The notes: generated by a model not told the origin, from the letters alone. A stretch of 36,762 nt of DNA from Bradyrhizobium sp. OK095 (GCF_900109945.1 NZ_FOBX01000025.1:1-36762), one strand, 5' to 3'; shown: positions 9,352-17,658, numbered from the stretch's first letter. Made by a program: numbers and translations.

Positions 9352-9542
9352 CAAGTTGTTGTGGGTCTGAAGTCTCGCGACGGAAAGACTGCGCTCCATT
9401 CCCCTTGCGAGGCAAGCTCTACGAAAACTATCGGCCGGCCGACGAAGGGGTTCGTTTCGTCCGGCAGCGAGCGACCCAACGCTAGTTGCTCACGCACAAC
9501 TCATGATACGGCCGCACCCTGGCAAAAGCGGGCGCTCGTTCG

Positions 9543-10223
9543 TCAAGAGCCGACTCCGCGTATCCCCCGCAGGAGCAGCGGCAGGATCATTCTCATAGTC
9601 CCATCCACATCTTCCGGATCGCAGGCGCCGCCGCTCAGGTGCACGGCGCGACCCGCATCGGCCATGATGTAGAGCATGGTGCCGATCAACATCTGAAAGG
9701 CCCAGACGATTTCTGGGTCGCTTCTCCCGGGCAACGCGCCCTTGAGCGCCCTGATCGTTGCCTTGGCGATGGGATCGAACATCTCGTTGATGATGCCCCG
9801 TTCCCCTGACCGGGGATCGGTCGCCTCGCGCGTCAGCAGCACGCCGAAGTTCGCGCTACCCTCGACGTTTCGCAGCGACAGCATCGGCATCATCACGGCC
9901 TTCAGGATCATTTCCAACCGTCGCTCTGGATCGCTCTCCGTTTCCGCGAGCGCGAGGCCGGCGAGGCGCTGCACATTGGTGTTGGGATCTCGAGCCTTGA
10001 ACACTTGCCGGTAGAGACCGAGCTTGTTCTTGAAATGATAGCTGACGAGCGCAACCGGTACGTCGGCGTTGACCGCCACCTGCCGAAGCGACGTCCCCTC
10101 GAACCCCATCTCGGCAAAAATCTGCTCCGCCGCTTTCAGGATGCGATCCCGCGCGCTCGTATCGCCGGTGGCTTCGGCATGCCTTTGGGTTTTGGGCGGT
10201 TTGGCGCGATTCGATTTGTCCAT
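9543..10223 (-). CDS. TetR/AcrR-family transcriptional regulator
   Basis: A 226-residue repressor-type protein. The N-terminal TetR helix-turn-helix is clear at about residues 24-70: ARDRILKAAEQIFAEMGFEG, TSLRQVAVNADVPVALVSYHF and KNKLGLYRQVF. The C-terminal half is helical with no enzyme motif, as expected for a ligand-binding domain. The ATG at 10223 (MDKSNRAK) is preferred. An in-frame ATG at 10238 (MFIRC) is also possible, and both have weak ribosome-binding sites. It is divergent from a small reading frame and a cysteine hydrolase, with a 9+9 palindrome 36 bases upstream, so it probably represses itself and that side. Confidence 0.92.
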   Translation of the reverse strand: MDKSNRAKPPKTQRHAEATGDTSARDRILKAAEQIFAEMGFEGTSLRQVAVNADVPVALVSYHFKNKLGLYRQVFKARDPNTNVQRLAGLALAETESDPERRLEMILKAVMMPMLSLRNVEGSANFGVLLTREATDPRSGERGIINEMFDPIAKATIRALKGALPGRSDPEIVWAFQMLIGTMLYIMADAGRAVHLSGGACDPEDVDGTMRMILPLLLRGIRGVGS

Positions 10224-10258
10224 GCATCTTATAAACATAAACGACTTTAAAAGAAAAC

Positions 10259-10293
10259 TGATCATGTGTTCAAATATTGTATTTACATGATCA
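10259..10293. promoter_or_regulatory. Inverted repeat, probable TetR operator
   Basis: TGATCATGT (10259-10267) and ACATGATCA (10285-10293) are perfect nine-base arms separated by 17 bases in an AT-rich stretch between the divergent TetR gene and the 10352/10563 genes. Position and symmetry fit a self-regulating TetR operator overlapping both promoters. Confidence 0.5.
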
Positions 10294-10351
10294 AAATAAC
10301 TGGTATGTTGCGACCTACAGGCCAAGTCACCGGCCATTGGAGTGCCAGGCC

Positions 10352-10453
10352 ATGTGGAAATTCACTTTGCTTGCCCTGACCACGGTCAGCGGCGCTGGCT
10401 TCGGCTCTGCGACCACGGACGCTACGGAGGCGGCAAACATCCCGCCTCGCTGA
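10352..10453 (+). CDS. Possible 33-residue secreted or membrane small protein
   Basis: A short frame starting at ATG 10352 with GGAG about ten bases upstream. The product begins MWKFTLLALTTVSGAGFG and has a short hydrophilic tail ending in IPPR. The beginning resembles a short signal peptide or a remnant of a longer exported protein. It lies between the probable TetR operator and the hydrolase gene, so it would be the first gene of that transcript. I recognise no family. It could equally be a decayed gene or a chance frame. Confidence 0.3.
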   Translation: MWKFTLLALTTVSGAGFGSATTDATEAANIPPR

Positions 10454-10562
10454 CCGCCTGCTGACCCGACTTTTCACAAGCCGATTTTTTTGCCGTCGCG
10501 CCCGGCCACGACCTCGTGCGCCCAACGAACTGTCAACTCGAACCCAACGGAAAGGACTTGCC

Positions 10563-11174
10563 ATGACCTCTGCTTCGACCATCCGTGATCCGCGTGCCGA
10601 CCACTTGCTCACGCCCGAGAACGCCGCGCTGGTGATCATCGATTTCCAGCCCGTCCAGGTTGGATCGATCGTCACCCTGAACAAGCGGCTGCTGATCGAC
10701 AACGTGACCGCGGTCGCGCGCACCGCGAAGCTCTACGGACTTCCCGTCGTTCTCTCGACCGTCAATGTCGCGACCGGGCGGAACGCCCCGACCATTCATC
10801 AGATCACCGACGCGCTGGGCGAGGTCACGCCGATCGACCGGACCGCGATCAACGCCTGGGAGGACGAGGGTTTCGTCGCGGCCGTCAAGGCCACCGGCCG
10901 CAAGAAACTGATCATGGTCGCGCTATGGACCGAGGTATGTCTCGTCTTCCCGGCGCTCGATGCGCTGCGCGAAGGGTTCGAGGTCTATGCCGTCGTCGAT
11001 GCGGTGGCCGGTACGTCGGAGGAGGCCCATCGCGCCGGCCTCGACCGGCTCGTCCAAGCGGGCGGCGTTCCGATCAGCTGGATCCAGCTCGCCTGCGAGC
11101 TCCAGCGCGACTGGGCGCGCGAGGCGACCACAGCGGGTTTCGCCGAGATCGTCTTCTCCGAGGTCGGTCACTGA
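10563..11174 (+). CDS. Isochorismatase-like cysteine hydrolase (YcaC-related)
   Basis: A 203-residue alpha/beta enzyme of the isochorismatase/nicotinamidase fold. The catalytic set is visible: Asp27 in IIDFQP, a lysine in GRKKLIMVALWTEVC (Lys114 or Lys115), and nucleophile Cys126 in TEVCL. These enzymes hydrolyse amides, carbamates or related bonds through a cysteine thioester. The TEVC form and the aspartate/lysine context resemble YcaC-type proteins, whose natural substrates are poorly known. GGAAAGGAC lies just before the ATG. Its divergence from a TetR gene suggests induction by a small molecule. A bulged hairpin follows at 11216. Confidence 0.88.
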   Translation: MTSASTIRDPRADHLLTPENAALVIIDFQPVQVGSIVTLNKRLLIDNVTAVARTAKLYGLPVVLSTVNVATGRNAPTIHQITDALGEVTPIDRTAINAWEDEGFVAAVKATGRKKLIMVALWTEVCLVFPALDALREGFEVYAVVDAVAGTSEEAHRAGLDRLVQAGGVPISWIQLACELQRDWAREATTAGFAEIVFSEVGH

Positions 11175-11215
11175 GCGCAGGCCTATCGTGCCGCGCCGAA
11201 GCGGTGCTCTTGGGA

Positions 11216-11247
11216 GGCGAGAACATGGACTCTCTCCATGTCTCGCC
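11216..11247 (+). terminator. Hairpin after the cysteine hydrolase gene
   Basis: GGCGAG plus ACATGGA pairs with TCCATGT plus CTCGCC, a 13-bp stem with one bulged A and a five-base loop, 41 bases past the stop codon. There is no U-tract, so it may be an mRNA-stabilising hairpin rather than an intrinsic terminator. The remaining intergenic DNA to 11535 (about 290 bases) shows no gene or recognisable promoter. Confidence 0.45.
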
Positions 11248-11535
11248 CTCGCCCCGATGCAAGGATCCGGTTGGGGGCGGAGCTCGTGGTTATCCCCAGA
11301 AGGGAAGAGGGCATGAGCGAACGGTGCGCTCTTTAATTCGAAATTCCGCTACGCCGAAGCCAGTTTGTCCCGATTCACCTCGAGCACCCGGCCGATAGCG
11401 GCTCTACTGTGCATGGGGTTGTTTTCGACTTTTTTGTTTGTTCGACCCCGGCGGGGAAGAACTGAACACCATTCAGACCCCATTCATCCCGGTTCCCGTT
11501 CCATGGCCCCCGTTCATGGAGAGGGACTTCAACTT

Positions 11536-11805
11536 ATGTACATTTCTGGCCAAAGCCTCATCGTCATCCTGTTCGTCGGCCTGGTGGCCGGCTGGCTCGC
11601 CGGCAAGGTGGTGCGCGGAAGCGGGTTCGGCATCATCGGCGACATCGTGATCGGCATCGCCGGCGCGTTCGTCGCCAGTTTCCTGTTCCCGAAGCTCGGC
11701 ATTCACATCGGCGTCGGGCTGGTCTCGGAGATCATCTATTCCGCGATCGGCGCCGTCATCCTGCTTCTGGTGGTCCGCCTGGTGCGCGGCGGCGGCCGGC
11801 TCTAG
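11536..11805 (+). CDS. GlsB/YeaQ/YmgE-family stress-response membrane protein
   Basis: An 89-residue integral membrane protein with three hydrophobic segments: SLIVILFVGLVAGWLAG, IIGDIVIGIAGAFVASFLF and IIYSAIGAVILLLVV. A glycine-rich KVVRGSGFGIIGD loop and a basic tail are typical of the YeaQ/GlsB (transglycosylase-associated) family. The ATG at 11536 has GGAGAGGGA upstream and gives the normal family length; the longer in-frame extension back to 11365 does not look like protein. Members are commonly induced by general or acid stress and their molecular function is unclear. It appears monocistronic, with hairpins on both sides. Confidence 0.9.
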   Translation: MYISGQSLIVILFVGLVAGWLAGKVVRGSGFGIIGDIVIGIAGAFVASFLFPKLGIHIGVGLVSEIIYSAIGAVILLLVVRLVRGGGRL

Positions 11806-11836
11806 CTGCCGCTCGGTTCGTCGATCGGAACCTTTC

Positions 11837-11873
11837 GCCTCTCCCCAAGGCTGGTCCAAGGCTGGGGAGAGGC
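11837..11873 (+). terminator. Inverted repeat after the GlsB-family gene
   Basis: GCCTCTCCCC (11837-11846) pairs with GGGGAGAGGC (11864-11873), a perfect ten-base GC-rich stem 31 bases after the stop codon. It lacks a T-run and is probably a terminator or 3'-end stabiliser. Confidence 0.5.
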
Positions 11874-11963
11874 CGCGATGTCTGCTATAAAAAGCCGCAA
11901 AGACTGTGAAATACCGGACTTGCGTGCGGGGCCGTCAGGGGATGATGTGGCCCATCAGGATCT

Positions 11964-12057
11964 GGATTAATTCGGCTGCGTTGGTCGCAGAGGGAATACG
12001 GTGTTAATCCGGGTCGAGTACCCCTGAGCGGCCTATGAAATCAGGGGCTTTGCCCCT
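11964..12057 (+). promoter_or_regulatory. Structured leader upstream of the type I secretion operon
   Basis: Several complementary segments lie in series. GGATTAA (11964-11970) matches TTAATCC (12004-12010) and encloses CTGCG/CGCAG (11976-11980 with 11986-11990). CCCCTGA (12021-12027) matches TCAGGGG (12041-12047). AGGGGC (12043-12048) matches GCCCCT (12052-12057). The last two helices share bases and exclude each other, as in an attenuator or switch. The final hairpin ends 20 bases before the ATG at 12078. No known riboswitch class was recognised. Confidence 0.35.
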
Positions 12058-12077
12058 TACCGAAAGAGATCAGACTG

Positions 12078-13820
12078 ATGGCAGCCGTACCCGGCGTTCG
12101 CCGTTCAGAGCTCGGTGACGCCTTGCGCGCTTGTCGCACGGCGTTCGTCGGCGTCGGCTTGATGAGCTGCATGATCAACCTGCTCTATCTGACCGGGTCG
12201 ATCTTCATGCTGGAGGTCTACGACCGGGTGCTGCCGAGCCGCAGCGTTCCGACCCTCGTCGGCCTGATCATCCTGGCGAGCTTCCTCTACATGGCGCAGG
12301 GCGTGCTCGACATGATCCGCAACCGGATCCTGGGGCGGATCGGCACCGCGCTGGATGAGGCGCTCAACAAGCGCGTGTTCGACACCATCGTGCGCCTGCC
12401 GCTGCTGGTCGGCAGCCGTAACGAGGGCCTGCAGCCGCTGCGCGATCTCGACAATGTCCGCTCCTTCCTCGGCGGCATGGGCCCGAGCGCGTTCTTCGAT
12501 TTGCCCTGGCTGCCGCTCTATCTCGCGATCTGCTTCGCCTTCCACGTCATGATCGGCGTCACCGCCCTGGTCGGCGCCATCATCCTCGTGGGCCTGACGC
12601 TGGTCACCGAATTCATGTCCCGCCAGCCGGCGAAGGAGGCGATGGGCCTTGCCGCCCAGCGCAACGACATCGCCCAGTCGAGCCGTCGCAACGCCGAAGT
12701 CATGGTGTCGATGGGCATGACCGGCCGGATGAACGCGCGCTGGAGCGAGGCCAACGAAAAATATCTCGCCGGCAATCAGCGTGCGAGCGACGTCGCCGGC
12801 GGCCTCGGCGCGGTGGCAAAAGTGCTGCGCATGATGCTGCAATCAGCGGTGCTCGCGGTCGGTGCCTATCTCGTCATCCACCAGGAGGCGACCGCCGGCA
12901 TCATCATCGCCGGCTCGATCCTCTCCGCCCGCGCGCTGGCGCCGGTCGATCTCGCCATCGCGCACTGGAAATCCTTCGTCACGGCCCGCCAGAGCTGGCA
13001 GCGCCTCACGCGCTTGCTGGAGCAGATGCCGGCGCAGACGATGCCGACCCAGTTGCAGGCGCCCACCAGCCGCCTCTCGGTCGAAGGCGTCGCCATGGTG
13101 CCGCCGGGCGATCAGCGCCTGATCGTCCAGGACGTCACCTTCGCGCTCGAAGCCGGCAGCGCCCTCGGCGTGATCGGGCCGAGCGGCTCCGGCAAATCGT
13201 CGCTGATCCGCGCGCTGGTCGGCGTCTGGCATCCGGTGCGCGGCAAGGTCCGGCTCGACGGCGCGGCGCTCGACCAATGGGCCTCCGACATGCTCGGCCG
13301 CTACATCGGCTATCTGCCGCAGGACGTCGAACTGTTCGGCGGCACCATTGCGCAGAACATCAGCCGCTTCGATCCCGAGGCGAGCTCGGACGGCATCATC
13401 TCCGCGGCCAAGGAAGCCGGCGTGCACGAGATGATCATCAAGATGCGTGAGGGCTACAATACGCAAGTCGGCGAGCAGGGCACCTCGCTCTCCGCAGGCC
13501 AGGCCCAGCGCGTGGCGCTGGCGCGCGCGCTCTACGGCAATCCGTTCCTGATCGTGCTCGACGAGCCCAATTCCAATCTCGACACCGAAGGCGACGAGGC
13601 GCTGACCCGCGCCATCCGTGCCGCCCGCGACCGTGGCGCCATCGTCATCGTGGTGGCGCATCGGCCGATCGGTGTCGAGGCGGTCGACCAGGTCCTGGTG
13701 CTGCGCGATGGTCGCATGCAGGCCTTCGGCCCGAAGGAGCAGGTGCTCGCCCAGGTGCTCCAGCCGCGCGCGACCCCGTCGGCGCCGATCAAGATCGTCA
13801 GCGAAGGCGGAAAGTCATGA
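12078..13820 (+). CDS. Type I secretion system permease/ATPase (PrtD type)
   Basis: A 580-residue ABC exporter with a membrane domain fused to an ATPase. The first 310 residues hold a six-helix region starting around SCMINLLYLTGSIFMLEVYDRVLPSRS, a hallmark of PrtD/HasD/AprD exporters. There is no N-terminal peptidase domain. Walker A GPSGSGKSS is near residues 367-375, the signature LSAGQAQRVALARAL begins near 470, and Walker B FLIVLDEPNSNLD follows. The SAGQ signature (with A for the usual G) is common in this subfamily. It would form the inner-membrane motor of a one-step secretion channel for proteins with a C-terminal signal. It overlaps the HlyD-type gene by ATGA. No substrate or TolC gene is nearby. 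Confidence 0.93.
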   Translation: MAAVPGVRRSELGDALRACRTAFVGVGLMSCMINLLYLTGSIFMLEVYDRVLPSRSVPTLVGLIILASFLYMAQGVLDMIRNRILGRIGTALDEALNKRVFDTIVRLPLLVGSRNEGLQPLRDLDNVRSFLGGMGPSAFFDLPWLPLYLAICFAFHVMIGVTALVGAIILVGLTLVTEFMSRQPAKEAMGLAAQRNDIAQSSRRNAEVMVSMGMTGRMNARWSEANEKYLAGNQRASDVAGGLGAVAKVLRMMLQSAVLAVGAYLVIHQEATAGIIIAGSILSARALAPVDLAIAHWKSFVTARQSWQRLTRLLEQMPAQTMPTQLQAPTSRLSVEGVAMVPPGDQRLIVQDVTFALEAGSALGVIGPSGSGKSSLIRALVGVWHPVRGKVRLDGAALDQWASDMLGRYIGYLPQDVELFGGTIAQNISRFDPEASSDGIISAAKEAGVHEMIIKMREGYNTQVGEQGTSLSAGQAQRVALARALYGNPFLIVLDEPNSNLDTEGDEALTRAIRAARDRGAIVIVVAHRPIGVEAVDQVLVLRDGRMQAFGPKEQVLAQVLQPRATPSAPIKIVSEGGKS

Positions 13821-15148
13821 GCACGATGACGATCGGCGGCAAGCCTGCCGTAAAGCGGACCGTGCGGGACTCGATCCGTTTTCACCTGATGCTCGGGCTC
13901 GGGATCATCCTGGTCCTGGTCGTCGGTCTCGGCGGCTGGGCGGCGACGGTGCAGATCTCGGGCGCGCTGATCGCGCCGGGCCAGATCGTGGTCGAATCCA
14001 ACGTCAAGAAGGTGCAGCATCCGACCGGCGGCGTGGTCGGCGAGCTGCGCGCCCATGACGGCGACCTGGTCAAGGCCGGCGACATCGTGGTGCGGCTCGA
14101 CGACACCGTCACCAAGGCGAACCTCGCCATCGTGACCAAGAATCTCGACGCGGCTCTGGCGCGCGCGGCGCGGCTCCAGGCCGAGCAACGCGGTATCGAC
14201 AAGATCGTCTTCCCGCAAGCGCTGCTCGATCGCGGCAACGATGCTGACGTCAAGACGCTGCTCGACGCCGAAACCAAGTTGTTCGACGTCCGCGTCAACG
14301 GCCGCGCCGGCCAGAAGGCGCAGCTTCGCGAGCGCGTTCAGCAGCTCAACGAGGAGATTGAAGGCCTGTCCGCGCAGGAGAGGGCCAAGGACAAGGAAAT
14401 CTCCCTGGTGCAGCAGGAGCTCGTTGGTGTCCGCGATCTCTACGACAAGCACCTGGTGCAGCTCTCGCGTCTGACCACGCTCGAGCGCGACAACGCCCGC
14501 CTCAACGGCGAGCGCGCGCAATACATCGCCTCGCGGGCGCAGGCCAAGGGCAAGATCACCGAGACCGAGCTTCAGATCATCCAGGTCGACAAGGACATGG
14601 TCAGCGAGGTCTCCAAGGATTTGCGCGAGACCAACGACAAGATCGGCGAGATGATCGAGCGCAAGGTCGCCGCCGAGGATCAGCTCCGCCGCGTCGACAT
14701 CCGCGCGCCGCAGGACGGCATGGTGCTGCAATCGACCGTGCATACCGTCGGCGGCGTCGTCACCGCAGGCGATGCGCTGATGCTGATCGTGCCGCAGGCC
14801 GACGACCTTCAGGTCGAGGCCAAGGTCAATCCGGTCGACATCGACAAGCTCCAGATCGGCCAGAAGACGCTGCTGCGTCTCTCCGCCTTCAACCAGCGCA
14901 CCACGCCCGAGCTCAACGGTCTCGTCACCCGGGTCTCACCTGATGTCACCACCGACCAGCGCACCGGCCAGAGCTATTACACCATCCGCGTCTCGATGCC
15001 GGCGGAAGAGGTCGCCCGCCTCGGCGATTCCAAGCTGATCCCCGGCATGCCGGCGGAAGCCTTCGTCCAGACCGGCGACCGCACCATGCTGTCCTACCTG
15101 ATGAAGCCGCTGCACGATCAGCTGATGCGGGCGTTCCGGGAGAAGTGA
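13817..15148 (+). CDS. HlyD-family type I secretion periplasmic adaptor (PrtE type)
   Basis: A 443-residue membrane-fusion protein. There is a short cytoplasmic N-terminus, one transmembrane segment (about residues 23-45, HLMLGLGIILVLVVGLGGWA), and then a lipoyl-like half-domain with QHPTGGVVGEL. A long coiled coil runs over about residues 105-290, rich in E, K, Q and L. The chain then returns to the second lipoyl half (DIRAPQDGMVLQ) and the AprE/PrtE-like beta-barrel region (VEAKVNPVDIDKLQIGQ). It would bridge the ABC exporter and an outer-membrane TolC protein. It starts inside the exporter stop (ATGA), so the two are co-translated. A palindromic repeat starts 21 bases after the stop. Confidence 0.93.
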   Translation: MSTMTIGGKPAVKRTVRDSIRFHLMLGLGIILVLVVGLGGWAATVQISGALIAPGQIVVESNVKKVQHPTGGVVGELRAHDGDLVKAGDIVVRLDDTVTKANLAIVTKNLDAALARAARLQAEQRGIDKIVFPQALLDRGNDADVKTLLDAETKLFDVRVNGRAGQKAQLRERVQQLNEEIEGLSAQERAKDKEISLVQQELVGVRDLYDKHLVQLSRLTTLERDNARLNGERAQYIASRAQAKGKITETELQIIQVDKDMVSEVSKDLRETNDKIGEMIERKVAAEDQLRRVDIRAPQDGMVLQSTVHTVGGVVTAGDALMLIVPQADDLQVEAKVNPVDIDKLQIGQKTLLRLSAFNQRTTPELNGLVTRVSPDVTTDQRTGQSYYTIRVSMPAEEVARLGDSKLIPGMPAEAFVQTGDRTMLSYLMKPLHDQLMRAFREK

Positions 15149-15168
15149 CGCGCGGTAAACTCGATCTC

Positions 15169-15256
15169 GTAGGGTGGGTTAGGCGAAGCCGTAACCCACC
15201 ACTTCTCGATCCGCGGAGGCAGAAGTGGTGGGTTACGCTGCGCTAACCCACCCTAC
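15169..15256. repeat. Intergenic palindromic repeat, GTAGGGTGGG family
   Basis: Near-perfect hairpin element. GTAGGGTGGGTTAG-N-CGTAACCCACCACTTCT on the left is the reverse complement of AGAAGTGGTGGGTTACG-N-CTAACCCACCCTAC on the right. It lies between the HlyD-type gene and amn and is of the same family as the element at 84-172. Confidence 0.85.
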
Positions 15257-15314
15257 GGTTCCTTCTTCTTTGCTATAGTTCGACTCAAAGCCCCAGCAAC
15301 CCGGCGGTCGAACA

Positions 15315-16784
15315 ATGCAATCCCCACCCTCCATCGCCACCAAATCCTTCAACGACGCCAGCCTTGCCGTCGCCCGCCTCGAAGAGATCTACGAGCGCAA
15401 CACGAAATTCCTGCGCGACCGGTTCGAGGCCTATGTCAACGGCGAGGCGATCACGACGCGGGTGCGGGCCTACTACCCCTTCGTCCGCCTCACCACCGCG
15501 ACGCATGCGCGGCTGGATTCGCGTCTCGCTTACGGCTTCGTCGCCGGCCCCGGCGTGCACGAGACCAGCGTCACGCGGCCGGACCTGTTTCGCGCCTACC
15601 TTACCGAGCAGATCGGGTTGTTGATCCAGAATCACGGCGTGCCCGTGGAGATCGGTGAATCCGCCGAGCCGATCCCGATTCACTTCGCCTATCGCCGCGA
15701 CATCAACATCGAGGCCGCCATCACCACCAGCGAAAACTCGCCGGTGACGCGATCGCTACGCGATGCGTTCGACGTGCCTGATCTCGCAACGATGGACGAT
15801 TCGATTGCGGATGGCACCTTCGAGCTTCAGCCCGGCGCACCGGAGCCGCTGTCGCTGTTCCGCGCCGCTCGCGTCGATTACTCGCTGCGCCGGCTCTACC
15901 ACTACACCGGCACCGACCCCGAGCATTTCCAGAATTTTGTGATCTTCACCAACTACCAGTTCTATGTCGACGCCTTCGCGCAAGCCTGCCAGCAGCGGAT
16001 TCAGTCCGGCGAGGCCGGGCTCGACGCCTTTGTCGCGCCCGGCAACGTCATCATGCGTGCTGGCGGAACGGCGGCCGGAGACGCGCCGGCGCGCACGCCG
16101 CAGATGCCGGCCTTCCACCTGGTCGCATCAGGCTATCGCGGCATCACCCTGATCAACATCGGCACCGGCCCGTCGAACGCGCGCAATGTCACCGATCACG
16201 TCGCCGTGCTGCGGCCGCATGCCTGGCTGATGCTCGGCCATTGCGCGGGCCTGCGCAACACGCAGCGGCTCGGCGACTACGTGCTTGCCCACGGCTATGT
16301 GCGAGAGGATCACGTGCTCGACCGTGAGCTGCCGCTGTGGGTGCCGATCCCGGCGCTGGCGGAGATGCAGGTCGCGCTCGAACAGGCGGTCGAGGACGTC
16401 ACCGGCCTCGAAGGCTTTGAGCTCAAGCGCCTGATGCGCACCGGTACCGTCGCCAGCGTCGACAACCGCAATTGGGAGATTTCGGGGCCCGAGGTGATCC
16501 GCCGCATGTCGCAGTCGCGCGCGGTGGCGCTCGACATGGAATCGGCCGCGATCGCCGCCAACGGCTATCGCTTCCGCGTGCCCTACGGCACGCTGCTCTG
16601 CGTCTCCGACAAGCCGCTGCACGGCGAGATCAAGCTCGCCGGCATGGCCAGCGAATTCTACCGCCGCCGCGTCGGCCAGCATCTCGAGATCGGTCTGAAG
16701 GCACTGGAGCGGTTGAAGCAGCAGGAATCCGAGCGGCTGCATTCGCGCAAGCTGCGGAGCTTTGCCGAGGTCGCGTTTCAGTAA
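15315..16784 (+). CDS. amn: AMP nucleosidase
   Basis: A 489-residue enzyme that hydrolyses AMP to adenine and ribose 5-phosphate, adjusting the adenylate pool. Length and layout match the long proteobacterial Amn form. An N-terminal regulatory region (residues about 1-170) contains RVRAYYPFVRLTT and SRLAYGFVAGPGVHETSVTRPDLF. The C-terminal domain is of the nucleoside-phosphorylase fold, with INIGTGPSNARNVTDHVAVLRPHAWLMLGHCAGLR and the purine-site EVIRRMSQSRAVALDMESAAIAANGYRFRVPYG stretch around DMES. The start at 15315 is 58 bases past a palindromic repeat, and TTTGCTATAG upstream may be part of its promoter. No operon partner is evident. Confidence 0.95.
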   Translation: MQSPPSIATKSFNDASLAVARLEEIYERNTKFLRDRFEAYVNGEAITTRVRAYYPFVRLTTATHARLDSRLAYGFVAGPGVHETSVTRPDLFRAYLTEQIGLLIQNHGVPVEIGESAEPIPIHFAYRRDINIEAAITTSENSPVTRSLRDAFDVPDLATMDDSIADGTFELQPGAPEPLSLFRAARVDYSLRRLYHYTGTDPEHFQNFVIFTNYQFYVDAFAQACQQRIQSGEAGLDAFVAPGNVIMRAGGTAAGDAPARTPQMPAFHLVASGYRGITLINIGTGPSNARNVTDHVAVLRPHAWLMLGHCAGLRNTQRLGDYVLAHGYVREDHVLDRELPLWVPIPALAEMQVALEQAVEDVTGLEGFELKRLMRTGTVASVDNRNWEISGPEVIRRMSQSRAVALDMESAAIAANGYRFRVPYGTLLCVSDKPLHGEIKLAGMASEFYRRRVGQHLEIGLKALERLKQQESERLHSRKLRSFAEVAFQ

Positions 16785-16905
16785 AGGACAACAGACCTGT
16801 CGTACGAATGCTGATGTCTCCGCGTGCACAGCGTCCTGGAATATCGCTGCCAAGGCAGGGTTATCAAATCGTCCGGGGCTGCTTGAAACAGGACAGGAGA
16901 CAGAC

Positions 16906-17523
16906 ATGATCACAGCGATGATCAGGCTCGTCACGCTTGGTACGTTTGCGGCAGCTTTGTTGAGCTCGCCGGCGTTTGCCGCGGGGGGAGGCGGCGGTGG
17001 CGGAGGAGGCGGTGGCGGCATCAGCTCCACCGATCCCTATGCCGGGGCCTATGCGGATCAGAAGCCGCAGCCAACCTATCCCAAGCGCCCGGGTACCAAG
17101 GCAACCCAGAAAGGCAAGAAGCCGAACAACCAGTCCAGCATCGGCGATCCCGCTTTCGCGGCCGGCTACCGCATCGCCTATGACACCATCTACGAACGCA
17201 ACGACTATGCGGCTGCGATCGTGCAATTGAAGTCGCTCGGCCATGACGACCATCCGAACGTCGCCAACCTCATCGGCTACTCCTATCGCAAGCTCGGCGA
17301 CTACGAGCAGTCGCAGGTCTGGTACGAACGCGCATTGCAGGTCGATCCGAACCACGTGCTGACGTGGCAATATTATGGACTGTGGCAGCTCGAGCGAGGC
17401 AATCGCGAGCAAGCGCTCTATCACCTCAGTCGAATTGCATCCATCTGCGGGACGGATTGCGAGGAGTATCGATCGCTCGCCGCGGCACTGGACAGGCCGA
17501 CCGGCACGGCGCTCGCCTACTGA
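16906..17523 (+). CDS. Secreted TPR protein with poly-glycine linker
   Basis: A 205-residue protein. A signal peptide (MITAMIRLVTLGTFAAALLSSPAFAA) is followed at once by twelve consecutive glycines (residues 27-38), then a proline/lysine-rich linker. The C-terminal half has two or three tetratricopeptide repeats, for example HPNVANLIGYSYRKLGDYEQSQVWYERALQVDP and HVLTWQYYGLWQLERGNREQALYHL. Two cysteines (ICGTDC) near the C-terminus could form a disulfide. The ATG at 16906 is chosen because GGACAGGAG precedes it and it gives a clean signal peptide. It is probably a periplasmic scaffold, and I recognise no specific function. Confidence 0.85.
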   Translation: MITAMIRLVTLGTFAAALLSSPAFAAGGGGGGGGGGGGISSTDPYAGAYADQKPQPTYPKRPGTKATQKGKKPNNQSSIGDPAFAAGYRIAYDTIYERNDYAAAIVQLKSLGHDDHPNVANLIGYSYRKLGDYEQSQVWYERALQVDPNHVLTWQYYGLWQLERGNREQALYHLSRIASICGTDCEEYRSLAAALDRPTGTALAY

Positions 17524-17658
17524 CGTCGGCGCGTGGCCGACTGACGTGAGCGCGCTGTTGATGAACGTCGCATGACCGCGATGTCCTCTGGCGCGGATGG
17601 TGACAACGCGCCAGATTTTCAGCATTGTTCCGTTCGGGGGCGCGAACGGGACAATTGG

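Noticed and set aside
9352..9542. Search for a gene or terminator between the importer operon and the TetR gene
   Set aside because: Only weak symmetry (AGTTG/CAACT at 9484-9501) and no convincing reading frame were found in this convergent gap.
13532..14743. A 403-codon minus-strand frame over the type I secretion genes
   Set aside because: Antisense shadow of the exporter and HlyD genes, rich in leucine, aspartate and arginine, without any family feature.
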